Part shown: positions 8,404 through 16,440 of the stretch, one piece after another | How positions within the stretch are numbered: the stretch's first letter is position 1 | Layout of the letters: each line of letters opens with the position of its first letter | From: Polaromonas sp047303325 | GTDB lineage: Bacteria; Pseudomonadota; Gammaproteobacteria; Burkholderiales; Burkholderiaceae_C | Assembly (NCBI RefSeq): GCF_047303325.1 | Contig: NZ_JBKBEX010000005.1 | Span: 62,001-126,000 of the forward strand | Direction of reading: 5' to 3' | DNA length: 64,000 bases | Program-made: the position numbers and the translations under genes | Notes under the pieces: model-generated | Databases searched by the model: none | What the model saw: only the letters and a program-made list of their open reading frames with translations | What the model was told of the DNA's origin: nothing

Positions 8404-9321
8404 TCAAGGCGCGCCGAAGCCGAAACGGAGGAACACCTCCTGCGCTTCGGGTGTCAGCAGGTAAGCGGCGAATTGCGCAGCGGCAGCATCGCCGCTTCGC
8501 GCGGTCAGCCCGTAAGCGGCGCTCACCTGCAATTCCAGCGGCATCTGCAGCACGTTCATGCGCGGCACTTCCTTGCGAACCGCCACCGCATTGGTGCAAT
8601 AAGTCAGGAACAGGTCGGCGCGGCCTTCGGTGATCAACCATTCGTAGGTGCTGCGGCCGGCCGGCGGCTGGGGTGCCTCGGGCGAGCCGGTGAGCTTGAG
8701 CGCCTTGGCGTCCAGTGCTGCATAGGCGCCGGGTTTCAGCGCCTCGGCCTTGCGGAACACTTCCCAGGCATAGTCGCCCGAGGGGTCCGCCTTGGGCGTG
8801 GAGGTGCCCAGCTTGACGGCCGGGTCCAGCATCAAGTTGAGCAGCTTGCCGGGCTCCGCACTGAGTTGAGGCACTGCCAGTGCGCACAGCTGGTTGCGCA
8901 CAAAAAGCGTGGGCTGCGCCCATGCGCTCGCCGCCATGGCATGCAGACGCTGGGGATGCTGCGTATCGGCCGAGGCAAATACCTGTGCGGCCTCACCCTT
9001 TTCAATACGCTCGCGCAGCAGGCCGGATGCGCCAAAGGTCAGCTGGGTTTTAAGGCCCGTGCGGGACTCATAAACGCGGGCAACTTCGGTAAGCGCTTCA
9101 CGCAGGCTGCCCGCCGCATAGACGCGCAGCGGCGCAGTGGCTTCAGCAGCAGATGCTGCGGGCGATTGGGCATGCGCCATCTTCAAGCCTCCTGAAAAAG
9201 CAAGCACCGCAGCAGCCCATACCAGCAGGCGCCGCGGAACCGGCTTTGCCGGGCCGCAGGCGCCGTCCCCTGGAGGGGCGAACAAGCTACACGCAGTGAG
9301 CTTGGACAGGGGGGAGCTCAT
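8404..9321 (-). CDS. modA: ModA-type molybdate/tungstate-binding periplasmic protein
   Basis: The 305-residue product contains a ModA-like type 2 periplasmic binding fold: LRVYAAGSLREALTEVA, FGASGLLRERIEKGE, FASADTQHPQRL and a C-terminal domain ending LLTPEAQEVFLRFGF. A hydrophobic export segment (RRLLVWAAAVLAFSGGL) starts only at about residue 30, after an N-terminal extension encoded by a dispersed repeat (see 9236-9320). The ATG at 9321 overlaps the tupA stop as ATGA, so translation is coupled to tupA. A second binding protein in a Tup operon suggests separate capture of molybdate and tungstate, or of two affinities, by one permease; that is inference. Confidence 0.78.
   Translation of the reverse strand: MSSPLSKLTACSLFAPPGDGACGPAKPVPRRLLVWAAAVLAFSGGLKMAHAQSPAASAAEATAPLRVYAAGSLREALTEVARVYESRTGLKTQLTFGASGLLRERIEKGEAAQVFASADTQHPQRLHAMAASAWAQPTLFVRNQLCALAVPQLSAEPGKLLNLMLDPAVKLGTSTPKADPSGDYAWEVFRKAEALKPGAYAALDAKALKLTGSPEAPQPPAGRSTYEWLITEGRADLFLTYCTNAVAVRKEVPRMNVLQMPLELQVSAAYGLTARSGDAAAAQFAAYLLTPEAQEVFLRFGFGAP
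9236..9320. repeat. Copy of a dispersed G+C-rich repeat within the 5' end of modA
   Basis: Bases 9236-9255 are the exact reverse complement of 41093-41112, and the similarity extends for about 45 bp through the adjacent CCCCTCC/GGGG block. The element lies inside the coding frame of modA and supplies codons for the residues SLFAPPGDGACGPAKPVPR ahead of the signal segment. Similar Pro/Gly-rich, repeat-derived N-termini are common in Comamonadaceae proteins; this is recollection rather than a search. The edges of the repeat are approximate. Confidence 0.65.
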
Positions 9322-10139
9322 CTTGCGTTGGGGAAGAACAGTTGCTCGCCGTTGATCTTGTAGGCCGCAACCACCGCCTGCCCCGCAGGCGAAATCACCC
9401 AGTCGACAAACTTCTGCGCTTCGGCCGCCTTGACCTGCGGGTGTTTGGCGGGGTTGACCACCATCACGCCGTACTGGTTGAACAGCCGCGTGTCGCCTTC
9501 CACCAGCACGGCCAGGTCGCCACGGTTCTTGAAGGACAGCCAGGTGCCGCGATCGGCCAGCACGTAGGCGCCGCTGCTGGCCGCGATATTGAGCGCCGGG
9601 CCCATGCCGCAGCCGCAGGCCTTGTAGTTGGCAAAGGCCGGTTTGTCGGCCGGTGTGTCTATGCCGGCGCTTTTCCAGTAGCGCAGTTCGGCGGCGTGGG
9701 TGCCGCTCCTGTCGCCGCGCGAGACGAAGTTGGCGTTCGCGGCGCTGAGTTTTTTCAGCGCGTCGACGACGTCCTTGCCCTTGGCTTTGGCCGGATCGGC
9801 CGCGGGGCCTACCAGCACAAAGTCGTTGTACATGACCGGAAAGCGTTTCACGGCAAAACCTTCGGCGACGACCTTCTCTTCGGCGACCTGGTCATGCACA
9901 AACAGCACGTCGGCATCGCCGCGCCTGCCCATGTCAATGGCTTGGCCGGTGCCGACGGCCACCACCTTGACGTCTATGCCCGTGGCTTTCTTGAATTCAG
10001 GCAGCAGGTGCGAAAACAGGCCCGACTGCTCGGTCGAGGTGGTGGAGGCCATCACGATGGACGTTTGCGCCATGGCCAACGTTGCGGACAAGGCCAAGGG
10101 GATCAGAGCCAGGGCTCTGAGAGTCTTCAAGGTGATCAT
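9318..10139 (-). CDS. tupA: TupA-type tungstate-binding periplasmic protein
   Basis: The 273-residue precursor has a signal peptide (1-24, ending AMAQ) and the oxyanion-binding loop ASTTSTEQSGL typical of TupA/WtpA-class proteins, followed by VVAVGTGQAIDMGRRGDADVL. The loop RGDRSGTHAAELRYWKSAG and the CGCGMG segment near residue 180 are also family features. TupA binds tungstate with very high affinity and donates it to TupBC. The gene overlaps tupC upstream and modA downstream by ATGA at both junctions, making a tightly coupled operon. Confidence 0.87.
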   Translation of the reverse strand: MITLKTLRALALIPLALSATLAMAQTSIVMASTTSTEQSGLFSHLLPEFKKATGIDVKVVAVGTGQAIDMGRRGDADVLFVHDQVAEEKVVAEGFAVKRFPVMYNDFVLVGPAADPAKAKGKDVVDALKKLSAANANFVSRGDRSGTHAAELRYWKSAGIDTPADKPAFANYKACGCGMGPALNIAASSGAYVLADRGTWLSFKNRGDLAVLVEGDTRLFNQYGVMVVNPAKHPQVKAAEAQKFVDWVISPAGQAVVAAYKINGEQLFFPNAR

Positions 10140-10825
10140 GCAAGTTCTCCTTTTAAAAATGCTTCCGCCGCGGCGGGAACCGGTCCGCCAAAAAATGCCG
10201 CCGTGGGCAGGTCGGCGACCAGCCGGCCCTGCTCCAGGTAAATCACACGCTGCGCCAGTCGCTTGACCTGGCCCAGGTTGTGGCTGCTGAAGATCAGCGT
10301 CATGCCGGCGTCGGCGAACTCGGCCATCAGGCGCTCGACCTCGCGCTTGGCGGAGGGGTCAAGGCTGGCAGTGGGCTCATCGAGCAGCAGGACCTGCGGC
10401 TTGAGCGCCCAGGCCCGCGCCAGCGCCACGCGCTGCTGCTGGCCGCCCGACAGGGCCTTGGCGTTGCGCGTGGCCAGATGCGCCAGGCCCACGCGTTCCA
10501 GCGCCGCCAGCGCCTGCACCTTGGCTTCGCGCCAGGGAACACCGGCCAGCCACAGGCCCAGCGCCACGTTACGCAGCACACTGGCGCGCAGCATGTAAGG
10601 CCGCTGGAACAGCATGGCCTGGCAGGCCCGCGAGTCATGCTGCAGGCTGCCGGCCGCGGGACGGACCAGGCCGTTCAAGGTTCGCAGCAAGGTGCTTTTG
10701 CCGCTGCCATTGGAGCCCACCAGGGCCAGCCTTTCGCCGGCCTGGATGCGCAGCGTGCAGCCGCTGAGTGCCTGGACGCGGCCGTAGCGCACATCCACGG
10801 CTTGCAGCTTGAAGAGTTCGGTCAT
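10136..10825 (-). CDS. tupC: Tungstate ABC transporter ATP-binding protein TupC
   Basis: The 229-residue ATPase has Walker A GSNGSGKST (~residue 37), the signature LSGGQQQRVALARAW, Walker B VLLLDEPTASLD and the switch histidine in FSSHNLGQ. It energises tungstate import through TupB. The frame is open upstream to 11428, but the ATG at 10825 overlaps the tupB stop as ATGA and gives a normal-length ATPase; the upstream extension is a shadow of tupB. Confidence 0.9.
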   Translation of the reverse strand: MTELFKLQAVDVRYGRVQALSGCTLRIQAGERLALVGSNGSGKSTLLRTLNGLVRPAAGSLQHDSRACQAMLFQRPYMLRASVLRNVALGLWLAGVPWREAKVQALAALERVGLAHLATRNAKALSGGQQQRVALARAWALKPQVLLLDEPTASLDPSAKREVERLMAEFADAGMTLIFSSHNLGQVKRLAQRVIYLEQGRLVADLPTAAFFGGPVPAAAEAFLKGELA

Positions 10826-11574
10826 GGCGTCCCTCCCTGGGCGGCCATGCCAGCGGCCGGGTCGGGCAGGCGGTCGTCGAGCTGTTCTCGCCAGCGCCGA
10901 AGGCCCGCGATCAGGATGTTGAGCAGCAGCACCACGCCCAGCAGCACCATGCCCAGGGCCAGGGCCAGCGGCAGATCGCCCTTGCTGGTTTCGAGCGCGA
11001 TCGCCGTGGTCATCACGCGCGTAAAGCCGTCGATGTTGCCGCCCACCACCATGACCGCGCCGACTTCCGAGACGGCCCGGCCAAAGGCGGCGATCAGCAC
11101 CGTGAGCAAGGCATACCGTTCGTCCCACAGCAGGATCAGGCCGCGCACGAAGCGGCCCGCGCCCAGCGACTGGAACTGCTCGCCGTGGCTGCGGTCGGCA
11201 TCCTCTATCGCCTGGCGCACCAGTGCGGTGACCACGGGCAGCACCAGCACGGCCTGCGCCAGCACCATGGCCTTGAAGGAAAACAGCCAGCCCAGGAAAC
11301 CCAGCGGCCCGGTGCGCGACAGCAGCAAATAAACCACCAGCCCGACCACCACCGAAGGCAGCGCCAGCGCGGTATTGAGCAAGGCCAGCACCGCGCCGCG
11401 GCCGCGAAAGCGCGACACGCCCAGCCACGCGCCCAGCAGCAGGCCGCCGCTGCAGGCGATCACGCAGGCGGACGCGCTTACGGCCAGCGAGCGGGCGACG
11501 ATGCCGGCCAGCAGGGGGTCAAGCGAGGTGATGAGGGAGAAGGCCGTAACGGCGCTGTCGGAGAAGGTGTTCAT
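10822..11574 (-). CDS. tupB: Tungstate ABC transporter permease TupB
   Basis: The 250-residue inner-membrane permease has about five hydrophobic segments and the ABC-importer EAA-type loop GRAVSEVGAVMVVGGNIDGF near residue 170, where TupB proteins show this sequence. It is the promoter-proximal gene of tupB-tupC-tupA-modA and its start codon lies 137 bp from the divergent ModE-like regulator. The operator candidate at 11635-11658 lies in that gap, consistent with repression when oxyanion is plentiful. Confidence 0.88.
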   Translation of the reverse strand: MNTFSDSAVTAFSLITSLDPLLAGIVARSLAVSASACVIACSGGLLLGAWLGVSRFRGRGAVLALLNTALALPSVVVGLVVYLLLSRTGPLGFLGWLFSFKAMVLAQAVLVLPVVTALVRQAIEDADRSHGEQFQSLGAGRFVRGLILLWDERYALLTVLIAAFGRAVSEVGAVMVVGGNIDGFTRVMTTAIALETSKGDLPLALALGMVLLGVVLLLNILIAGLRRWREQLDDRLPDPAAGMAAQGGTP

Positions 11575-11634
11575 TAGCGGTTCGGAAGGGACTCTAGCCT
11601 AGGGCCTAAGTCCTTGATTCACATCGGGAATCAT

Positions 11635-11658
11635 CGCTATGAACGAGTTTGCATAGGT
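11635..11658. promoter_or_regulatory. Candidate ModE-type operator
   Basis: The element reads CGCTAT, 12 bp, ATAGGT. The two half-sites are imperfect inverted repeats (four of six positions), and the 6-12-6 spacing is that of the Escherichia coli modA operator as I recall it (CGTTAT-N12-ATAACG). It sits between divergent tupB and the ModE-like gene. No binding data; the right half-site is weak. Confidence 0.45.
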
Positions 11659-11711
11659 CACACAACCATCGCCGGACCCAGCACTCATAATCAAGCCACT
11701 TCCGCCCCGCC

Positions 11712-12821
11712 ATGCACAAAGTCGAACTCTCCTACCTGCTCACGCCGCAGCGCGGCAAAAGCGCGCTGATACGCAACCCCCTGATGGACCTGCTGCATGC
11801 GGTGCGCGAGCAGGGCTCCATCTCGAAGGCTTCCAAGGCGCTGGACCTGTCCTACCGCCACGTGTGGGGCGCGCTCAAGGACTGGGAGCAGACGCTGGGG
11901 CGCGAGCTCATCGTCTGGGACAAAGGCCAGCGCGCACGGCTCACCGAGTTCGGCGAAAAGCTGCTGTGGGCCGAGCGCCAGGCGCAAGCCCGGCTGGCAC
12001 CGCAGATCGAGGCCCTGACCAGCGACATCGAGCGCGCGTTCTCCACCGCCTTCGATGACGAGGCCCATGTGCTCACGCTGTACGCCAGCCACGACGCCGC
12101 GCTGTCGGCGCTGCGCGAACAGGCCGGCGCGCGCGGCCTGCACCTGGACATCCGCTTCATGGGCAGCGTGGATGCGATCGCGGCGCTGAACGCGGGGCGC
12201 TGCATGATGGCGGGTTTCCACACGCTGGAGCAGCCGGGCAGCCAGTCCCTCACCGCGCGCAGCTACCGCAACCTGCTCAAGCCCGGACTGCACAAGCTGA
12301 TCGGTTTCGCCCACCGCACGCAGGGCCTGATCGTGGCCAGGAACAACCCGCTGCGCATCACCGGCATCGCCGACCTGGCAAGGCCAGACCTGCGCTATAT
12401 GAACCGCGCCGAAGGCACGGGCACGCGCGTGCTGCTCGATGAATTGCTGGCCAGGGCCGGCGTGGCCTCTTCCGCAATCCAGGGCTACCAAAGCCAGGAG
12501 CCTTCACACACCGCCGTGGCCCAGGCCGTCGCCAGCGACGCGGCCGACGCAGGCTTGGGCATTGAAGCGGCGGCGCATGAAAAGGGCCTGGGCTTTGTGC
12601 CGCTGGCGCAGGAGCGTTACCACCTGGTCTGCCTGAAGTCCGAGCTGTCCACGCCACAGGTGCAGGCGCTGCTCAAGGAACTGCAAAGCCGCGACTGGCA
12701 GGCCACCCTGGAGCAACTGCCCGGCTACAGCGGCAAGCTGGCCCAGAGCGGCAAGGTGCTGTCGCTGCGCGCCACCCTGCCCTGGTGGACCTACCGCAAG
12801 GAAAAGTCCGCCAAGGCCTAG
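11712..12821 (+). CDS. ModE-like regulator: winged helix plus periplasmic-binding-protein-like sensor domain
   Basis: The 369-residue protein begins with a ModE/LysR-type winged helix (LLHAVREQGSISKASKALD, LSYRHVWGALKDWEQTLGRELI) and continues with a PBP-like effector domain (from about residue 115) that contains GTGTRVLLDELLA and a run of residues resembling a molybdate-binding protein. This two-domain form replaces the Di-MOP sensor of E. coli ModE. It is divergent from the tungstate/molybdate operon and presumably represses it when the oxyanion is bound. The polypeptide ends in a Lys-rich tail. Confidence 0.85.
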   Translation: MHKVELSYLLTPQRGKSALIRNPLMDLLHAVREQGSISKASKALDLSYRHVWGALKDWEQTLGRELIVWDKGQRARLTEFGEKLLWAERQAQARLAPQIEALTSDIERAFSTAFDDEAHVLTLYASHDAALSALREQAGARGLHLDIRFMGSVDAIAALNAGRCMMAGFHTLEQPGSQSLTARSYRNLLKPGLHKLIGFAHRTQGLIVARNNPLRITGIADLARPDLRYMNRAEGTGTRVLLDELLARAGVASSAIQGYQSQEPSHTAVAQAVASDAADAGLGIEAAAHEKGLGFVPLAQERYHLVCLKSELSTPQVQALLKELQSRDWQATLEQLPGYSGKLAQSGKVLSLRATLPWWTYRKEKSAKA

Positions 12822-12840
12822 CCTGGGCAGCAAGCGCTTT

Positions 12841-14109
12841 TCAGAGTGCGCAGGAACGAAAGCCACAGAACACGTCGTCGCGGCCCGGCAAGGCAAAACC
12901 GCGGTGCTTGGGATTTTTCATGCGTGCACGCGTCGCGAAGGACGCACCGCGCAACACCTTGTGTGTGCCGAAGCGCGGCTGTGAATAAGCCTGCCAGGGG
13001 CCGGGTGCAAAACCCGGGTAGGGCCTGAAACTGCTGCCCACCCATTCCCAGACATCGCCCCATTTAAAACCGCGCCGCGCCGCCGTGTGCGCGGCCAGTT
13101 CCCACTCCACCTCGGCCGGCAGCCGCCGCCCGGCCCATCGGCACCAGGCATCGGCCTCCCACCAGCTCATGTGCATGGCGGGCTGGTTGCCTTGCATGCG
13201 GCGCGGCACGCCGAAGCGGTTCTGTATCACCGCGCCGCTGGAGATGCCGATCTGGTCTACATAACGCGGGCCGCGCCGGCCCTCGCCCGCGGCCTGGCCC
13301 TGCAGCCAGCGCCAGCCGTCCGGCTGCCAGAGCTCCTCGCGGTCGTAGCCGCCGTCGCCGACGAATTCCACATACTGGGCCCAGCTCACGGGCTGGGCAT
13401 CGATCTCGAATTCCGGCACGCTGACCGCATGCGCCGCCAGCTCATTGTCAAAGGCGAAACCCGCGCCACCCACGCCACCCGCGCCACCCGCGCCGCCATC
13501 GCTACCCATCCGCCACACCGTGGCCGGAACCAGCAGCGACTCGCGCAGCGCCATGGGCGCCGGCGTGAAAGCCTGTTCCAGGCTCTTGTCCAGCGCCAGG
13601 CCCAGGGTTTGCGCGCTGCGCACCAGGGCTTCACCGCGCATGTCTTCGAAGAACAGGCTGAGCCGGTAAAAGTACAGCGCATCGTCGCTCGCCGCGGTGC
13701 CCTGACCGGCGGGCGCGGTTTTCTCCAGCAGGTCCAGCGTGCTTTCCAGCGTGTCCAGCAAATAGGCGCGGCTGTGCGCCATGCCCGGCAGGTCCAGCGT
13801 CCAGCGCGCGCTGTGCGGCACAAGCTGCGCATTCCACCAGCGGTCGGCGTTCGGTTCTATGGAGGCGAGCCGGGTGCGCGCGGGCTCGCAGCGCGCGCCC
13901 AGGGCGCGCTGCGTGTTGCGGGCTATCCACCACTCCTGGAACCAGCCCACATGGCCGAGTTCCCACAGCGGCGGGTTGACGTTGGGCAGGCGGGGCACGG
14001 AAAAATTTTCGGACTCCAGCGCCTGCTGGTATTGCGCGAACAAATGCAGGGTGTTGTTGCGCGCATCCATCAGGGCCAGCGAAAGCGGATCCCGGCCCGC
14101 GCCGCGCAT
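12841..14109 (-). CDS. EgtB/SenA-family protein with substituted iron-ligand motif
   Basis: The product has a DinB-like N-terminal helical domain and a C-terminal formylglycine-generating-enzyme-type domain (MSWWEADAWCRWAGRRLPAE, WGDVWEWVGSSFRPYPGF, LRGASFATRARM). Overall it resembles ergothioneine or selenoneine synthases, and ELGHVGWFQEWW keeps the first iron histidine. The second motif, normally HEDMHGE, reads FEDMRGE here, so two of three iron ligands are replaced (His to Phe, His to Arg). The ATG at 14109 matches the usual family start; the frame is open to 14250 with a Ser/Ala-rich extension. No egtD or senB lies nearby. It may be non-catalytic or bind a different metal. Confidence 0.7.
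   Translation of the reverse strand: MRGAGRDPLSLALMDARNNTLHLFAQYQQALESENFSVPRLPNVNPPLWELGHVGWFQEWWIARNTQRALGARCEPARTRLASIEPNADRWWNAQLVPHSARWTLDLPGMAHSRAYLLDTLESTLDLLEKTAPAGQGTAASDDALYFYRLSLFFEDMRGEALVRSAQTLGLALDKSLEQAFTPAPMALRESLLVPATVWRMGSDGGAGGAGGVGGAGFAFDNELAAHAVSVPEFEIDAQPVSWAQYVEFVGDGGYDREELWQPDGWRWLQGQAAGEGRRGPRYVDQIGISSGAVIQNRFGVPRRMQGNQPAMHMSWWEADAWCRWAGRRLPAEVEWELAAHTAARRGFKWGDVWEWVGSSFRPYPGFAPGPWQAYSQPRFGTHKVLRGASFATRARMKNPKHRGFALPGRDDVFCGFRSCAL
13460..13495. repeat. Four tandem 9-bp repeats inside the EgtB/SenA-like gene
   Basis: Four near-identical units of the form CCCGCGCCA follow each other and encode a Gly-Gly-Ala-type run (GGAGGAGGVGGAG) between the two domains of the protein. 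The repeat keeps the frame, so changes in copy number would alter linker length only. Confidence 0.75.
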
Positions 14110-14529
14110 CGCGGGAGAATCCACCAGGACGCCCGCCGCGGCAGGCGATGAGGAGGGTAATGAATTAGGTGTAGCGTCTGAAGCCAAGGCTGCCGTCCTC
14201 GCATGCCCGGCCGCGACGGACGCCACCAAGGCGCCATCACATCCGTGCACATGTTGAGGCCAGAATAGCAGAGACAGGGCTGGCCGGCTGGCTATAAGTC
14301 AATAGCGTGCATCAGGTGTTTTCCCGCAGCCGGCAACTGTCCATCGCGCCCGCGCAACCGCCGGTCGGCCCGCCCGGCGCATGCGTAATTTCCACTTTTG
14401 ATTCGGCAAAGACGCGGATAGACTGCGGCCAGTTCTCCTTCAATTGGAGGAGGCATCCTGGGGGCGCAGCGTTTGCCTCCGGACTCACTGCGACCTCAAA
14501 AAAACGATCCCTTACCGGCCCGACTCCAC

Positions 14530-16296
14530 ATGCAATTACACGACCTCAACTCATCGCCCGCAGAACTCGACCTGACCCTGCTGGATCTCGGGCCCCTGGC
14601 CTGGGTGCTGGAGGAATTGCGCAAATCGCTGGAAGGCTCAACCAAGGCGCTCAAACGTTTCATGCGCGAGACCGAGGCCGGGCGCGACTCCGAGATCGGC
14701 GCGCTGGACGCGGGCCAGTTGCGCATCGCCCGCCAGCAGTTGCACCAGGCCGTAGGCGCGCTGGAGATGGTGGGCATGAGCGCCCCGGCGCTGGTGCTGC
14801 GGGCCATGGAAACCGCAGTGCAGAAATTCATACAGTCGCCGGTACAGTGCAACCAGGATGCCGTAGGCAAGATCGAACTGGCGGGCTTTTCCATCGTCCA
14901 CTACCTCGAAGACGTGCTGGCGGGCAAGCCGGCTTCGGCCGTATCGCTGTTCCCCCAGTACCGCGACATCCAGGGCCTGGTCGGCGCCGACCGCGTCCAT
15001 CCCGCGGACCTCTGGGTCTTCGAGTGGCGCTGGATAGAGCCGGTGCTGGACATCAGCGTCCCCGCCTGCGAATACGGCGATGAAACCCGGCAGCTGCTGG
15101 ACCGCCTCATGCTGACCCTGATACGCACCGGTGATCCCGAGGCCGCGCGCAGCCTTCGCGACACCTGCCTGGGCTTTGCAAAAACGCAGAAAGACATTGA
15201 ATCCCGCACCTTCTGGAAAATCGCAGCCGGCTTTTTCGAGGCGCTGGCGCAGGGCCTGCTGAACGTCGACCTCTATGTGAAGCGGGCGACTTTGCGCGTG
15301 CTGCTGCAATACGTATGGCTGGCCAAGGGCACCGAGGCCTCGGCCCGGCTCGCGGAAGACCTGCTCTTCCTGTGCTCCCAGGCCAAAGTCCAGCGCGCCA
15401 GCGATTCGCCGGTGCTGTCGGCGGTGCGCTCGGCCTATGGCCTCAAACGCTTCAAGCCGGTGGACTACGAATCGGTCCAGTTCGGCCGCTTCGCGCCGGC
15501 CCTGATCGCCCAGGCCCGCAAGCGCATCGCCTCGGCCAAGGAAACCTGGTCGGCGGCGACCGCGGGTGACGTCGGCAAATTCAAGGTGCTGACTGACCAG
15601 TTCAGCCTGGTCACGGATTCGCTGGTCAAGCTGCACCCGCCCAGCGAAGTGCTGGCGCGCGCCATGAGTCGCGTGATTGAAAGCACGGTCGCATCCGGCC
15701 AACCGCCCAGGCCCGAGCTGGCGCTGGAATTTGCCACCGCAGTGCTCTTCCTGGAGGCCGTGTTCGACGACTTCGATCCCAACGACCCCCAGCTGTGGGC
15801 GCGCACGGCGCGCCTGGCCGAGCGGCTGCAGAGTGCGCGCGATGGCGGCCCCGCGCAGCCCCTGGAGTCGTGGATGGAACAGCTGTACCAGCGCGTCAAC
15901 GACAAGCAGACCATGGGAAGCGTGGTCGGCGAGCTGCAAACCTCCCTGGCCGCGCTCGAAAAATCGCTGGACCTGTTTTTCCGCACGCCCGAAGACACCC
16001 AGCTGCTGGCCGTGGTGCCGGGGCAGCTGGCGCAGATGCAGGGTGTGCTGTCCGTGCTGGACCTGGACCAGGCCGCGCTCGCGGTGACGCACATGCGTGA
16101 ACTGGTCGAGCGCATGCTCAAGCCGGGCGCCGACGAACAGAAAGCCCACGCCGACGGCATCTTCGACAGGCTGGGCAACAACCTGGGCGCGCTGAGCTTT
16201 CTGATCGACATGCTCAACTACCAGCCCGCGCTGGCCAAGCGGCTGTTTGTCTACGATGCCGCCAAGGGCGAACTCAAGGCCGACAAAGAGGCTTAG
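14530..16296 (+). CDS. N-terminal part of a ChpA/PilL-type chemosensory hybrid kinase, ending early
   Basis: The 588-residue product (ATG 14530; an upstream TTG at 14473 is less likely) looks like the N-terminal region of large ChpA/PilL-type histidine kinases: LGPLAWVLEELRKSLEGSTK, RIARQQLHQAVGALEMVG and the helical Hpt-like bundles that follow. Normal family members run to about 2000 residues with several Hpt domains, CheA-type kinase, CheW and receiver domains; here the frame stops with ...KADKEA and none of those parts follow. A 118-bp MITE-like element begins 26 bp after the stop. It is either a truncated remnant or a free-standing scaffold. No other pilus or chemotaxis genes are in the window. 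Confidence 0.65.
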   Translation: MQLHDLNSSPAELDLTLLDLGPLAWVLEELRKSLEGSTKALKRFMRETEAGRDSEIGALDAGQLRIARQQLHQAVGALEMVGMSAPALVLRAMETAVQKFIQSPVQCNQDAVGKIELAGFSIVHYLEDVLAGKPASAVSLFPQYRDIQGLVGADRVHPADLWVFEWRWIEPVLDISVPACEYGDETRQLLDRLMLTLIRTGDPEAARSLRDTCLGFAKTQKDIESRTFWKIAAGFFEALAQGLLNVDLYVKRATLRVLLQYVWLAKGTEASARLAEDLLFLCSQAKVQRASDSPVLSAVRSAYGLKRFKPVDYESVQFGRFAPALIAQARKRIASAKETWSAATAGDVGKFKVLTDQFSLVTDSLVKLHPPSEVLARAMSRVIESTVASGQPPRPELALEFATAVLFLEAVFDDFDPNDPQLWARTARLAERLQSARDGGPAQPLESWMEQLYQRVNDKQTMGSVVGELQTSLAALEKSLDLFFRTPEDTQLLAVVPGQLAQMQGVLSVLDLDQAALAVTHMRELVERMLKPGADEQKAHADGIFDRLGNNLGALSFLIDMLNYQPALAKRLFVYDAAKGELKADKEA

Positions 16297-16322
16297 GACT
16301 GCTTTACGGCCTGAGCAGCTTC

Positions 16323-16440
16323 TTAGAGCCACTCACATAACCCAGCGAAGCGGTCCTGGCTAGGCGCGTCCGCCGCAGACAGTGCACCAGCACGGCAAGG
16401 CGGCGCAACAACGCCAGGAGGGTTTTGTGAGTGGCTCTTA
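16323..16440. mobile_element. MITE-like element with 21-bp terminal inverted repeats
   Basis: The left end 16323-16343 and the reverse complement of the right end 16420-16440 agree at 19 of 21 positions (core GAGCCACTCACA). The 118-bp element contains no coding capacity. Its left 61 bp recur at 63844-63903 with about 58 identities, so it is dispersed. The right end supplies the TAA stop of the adjacent minus-strand gene. No transposase is encoded in the window, as expected for a non-autonomous element. Confidence 0.75.

Noticed and set aside
16323..16440. Insertion sequence with transposase
   Set aside because: Only 118 bp, no coding capacity; treated as a MITE-like element.
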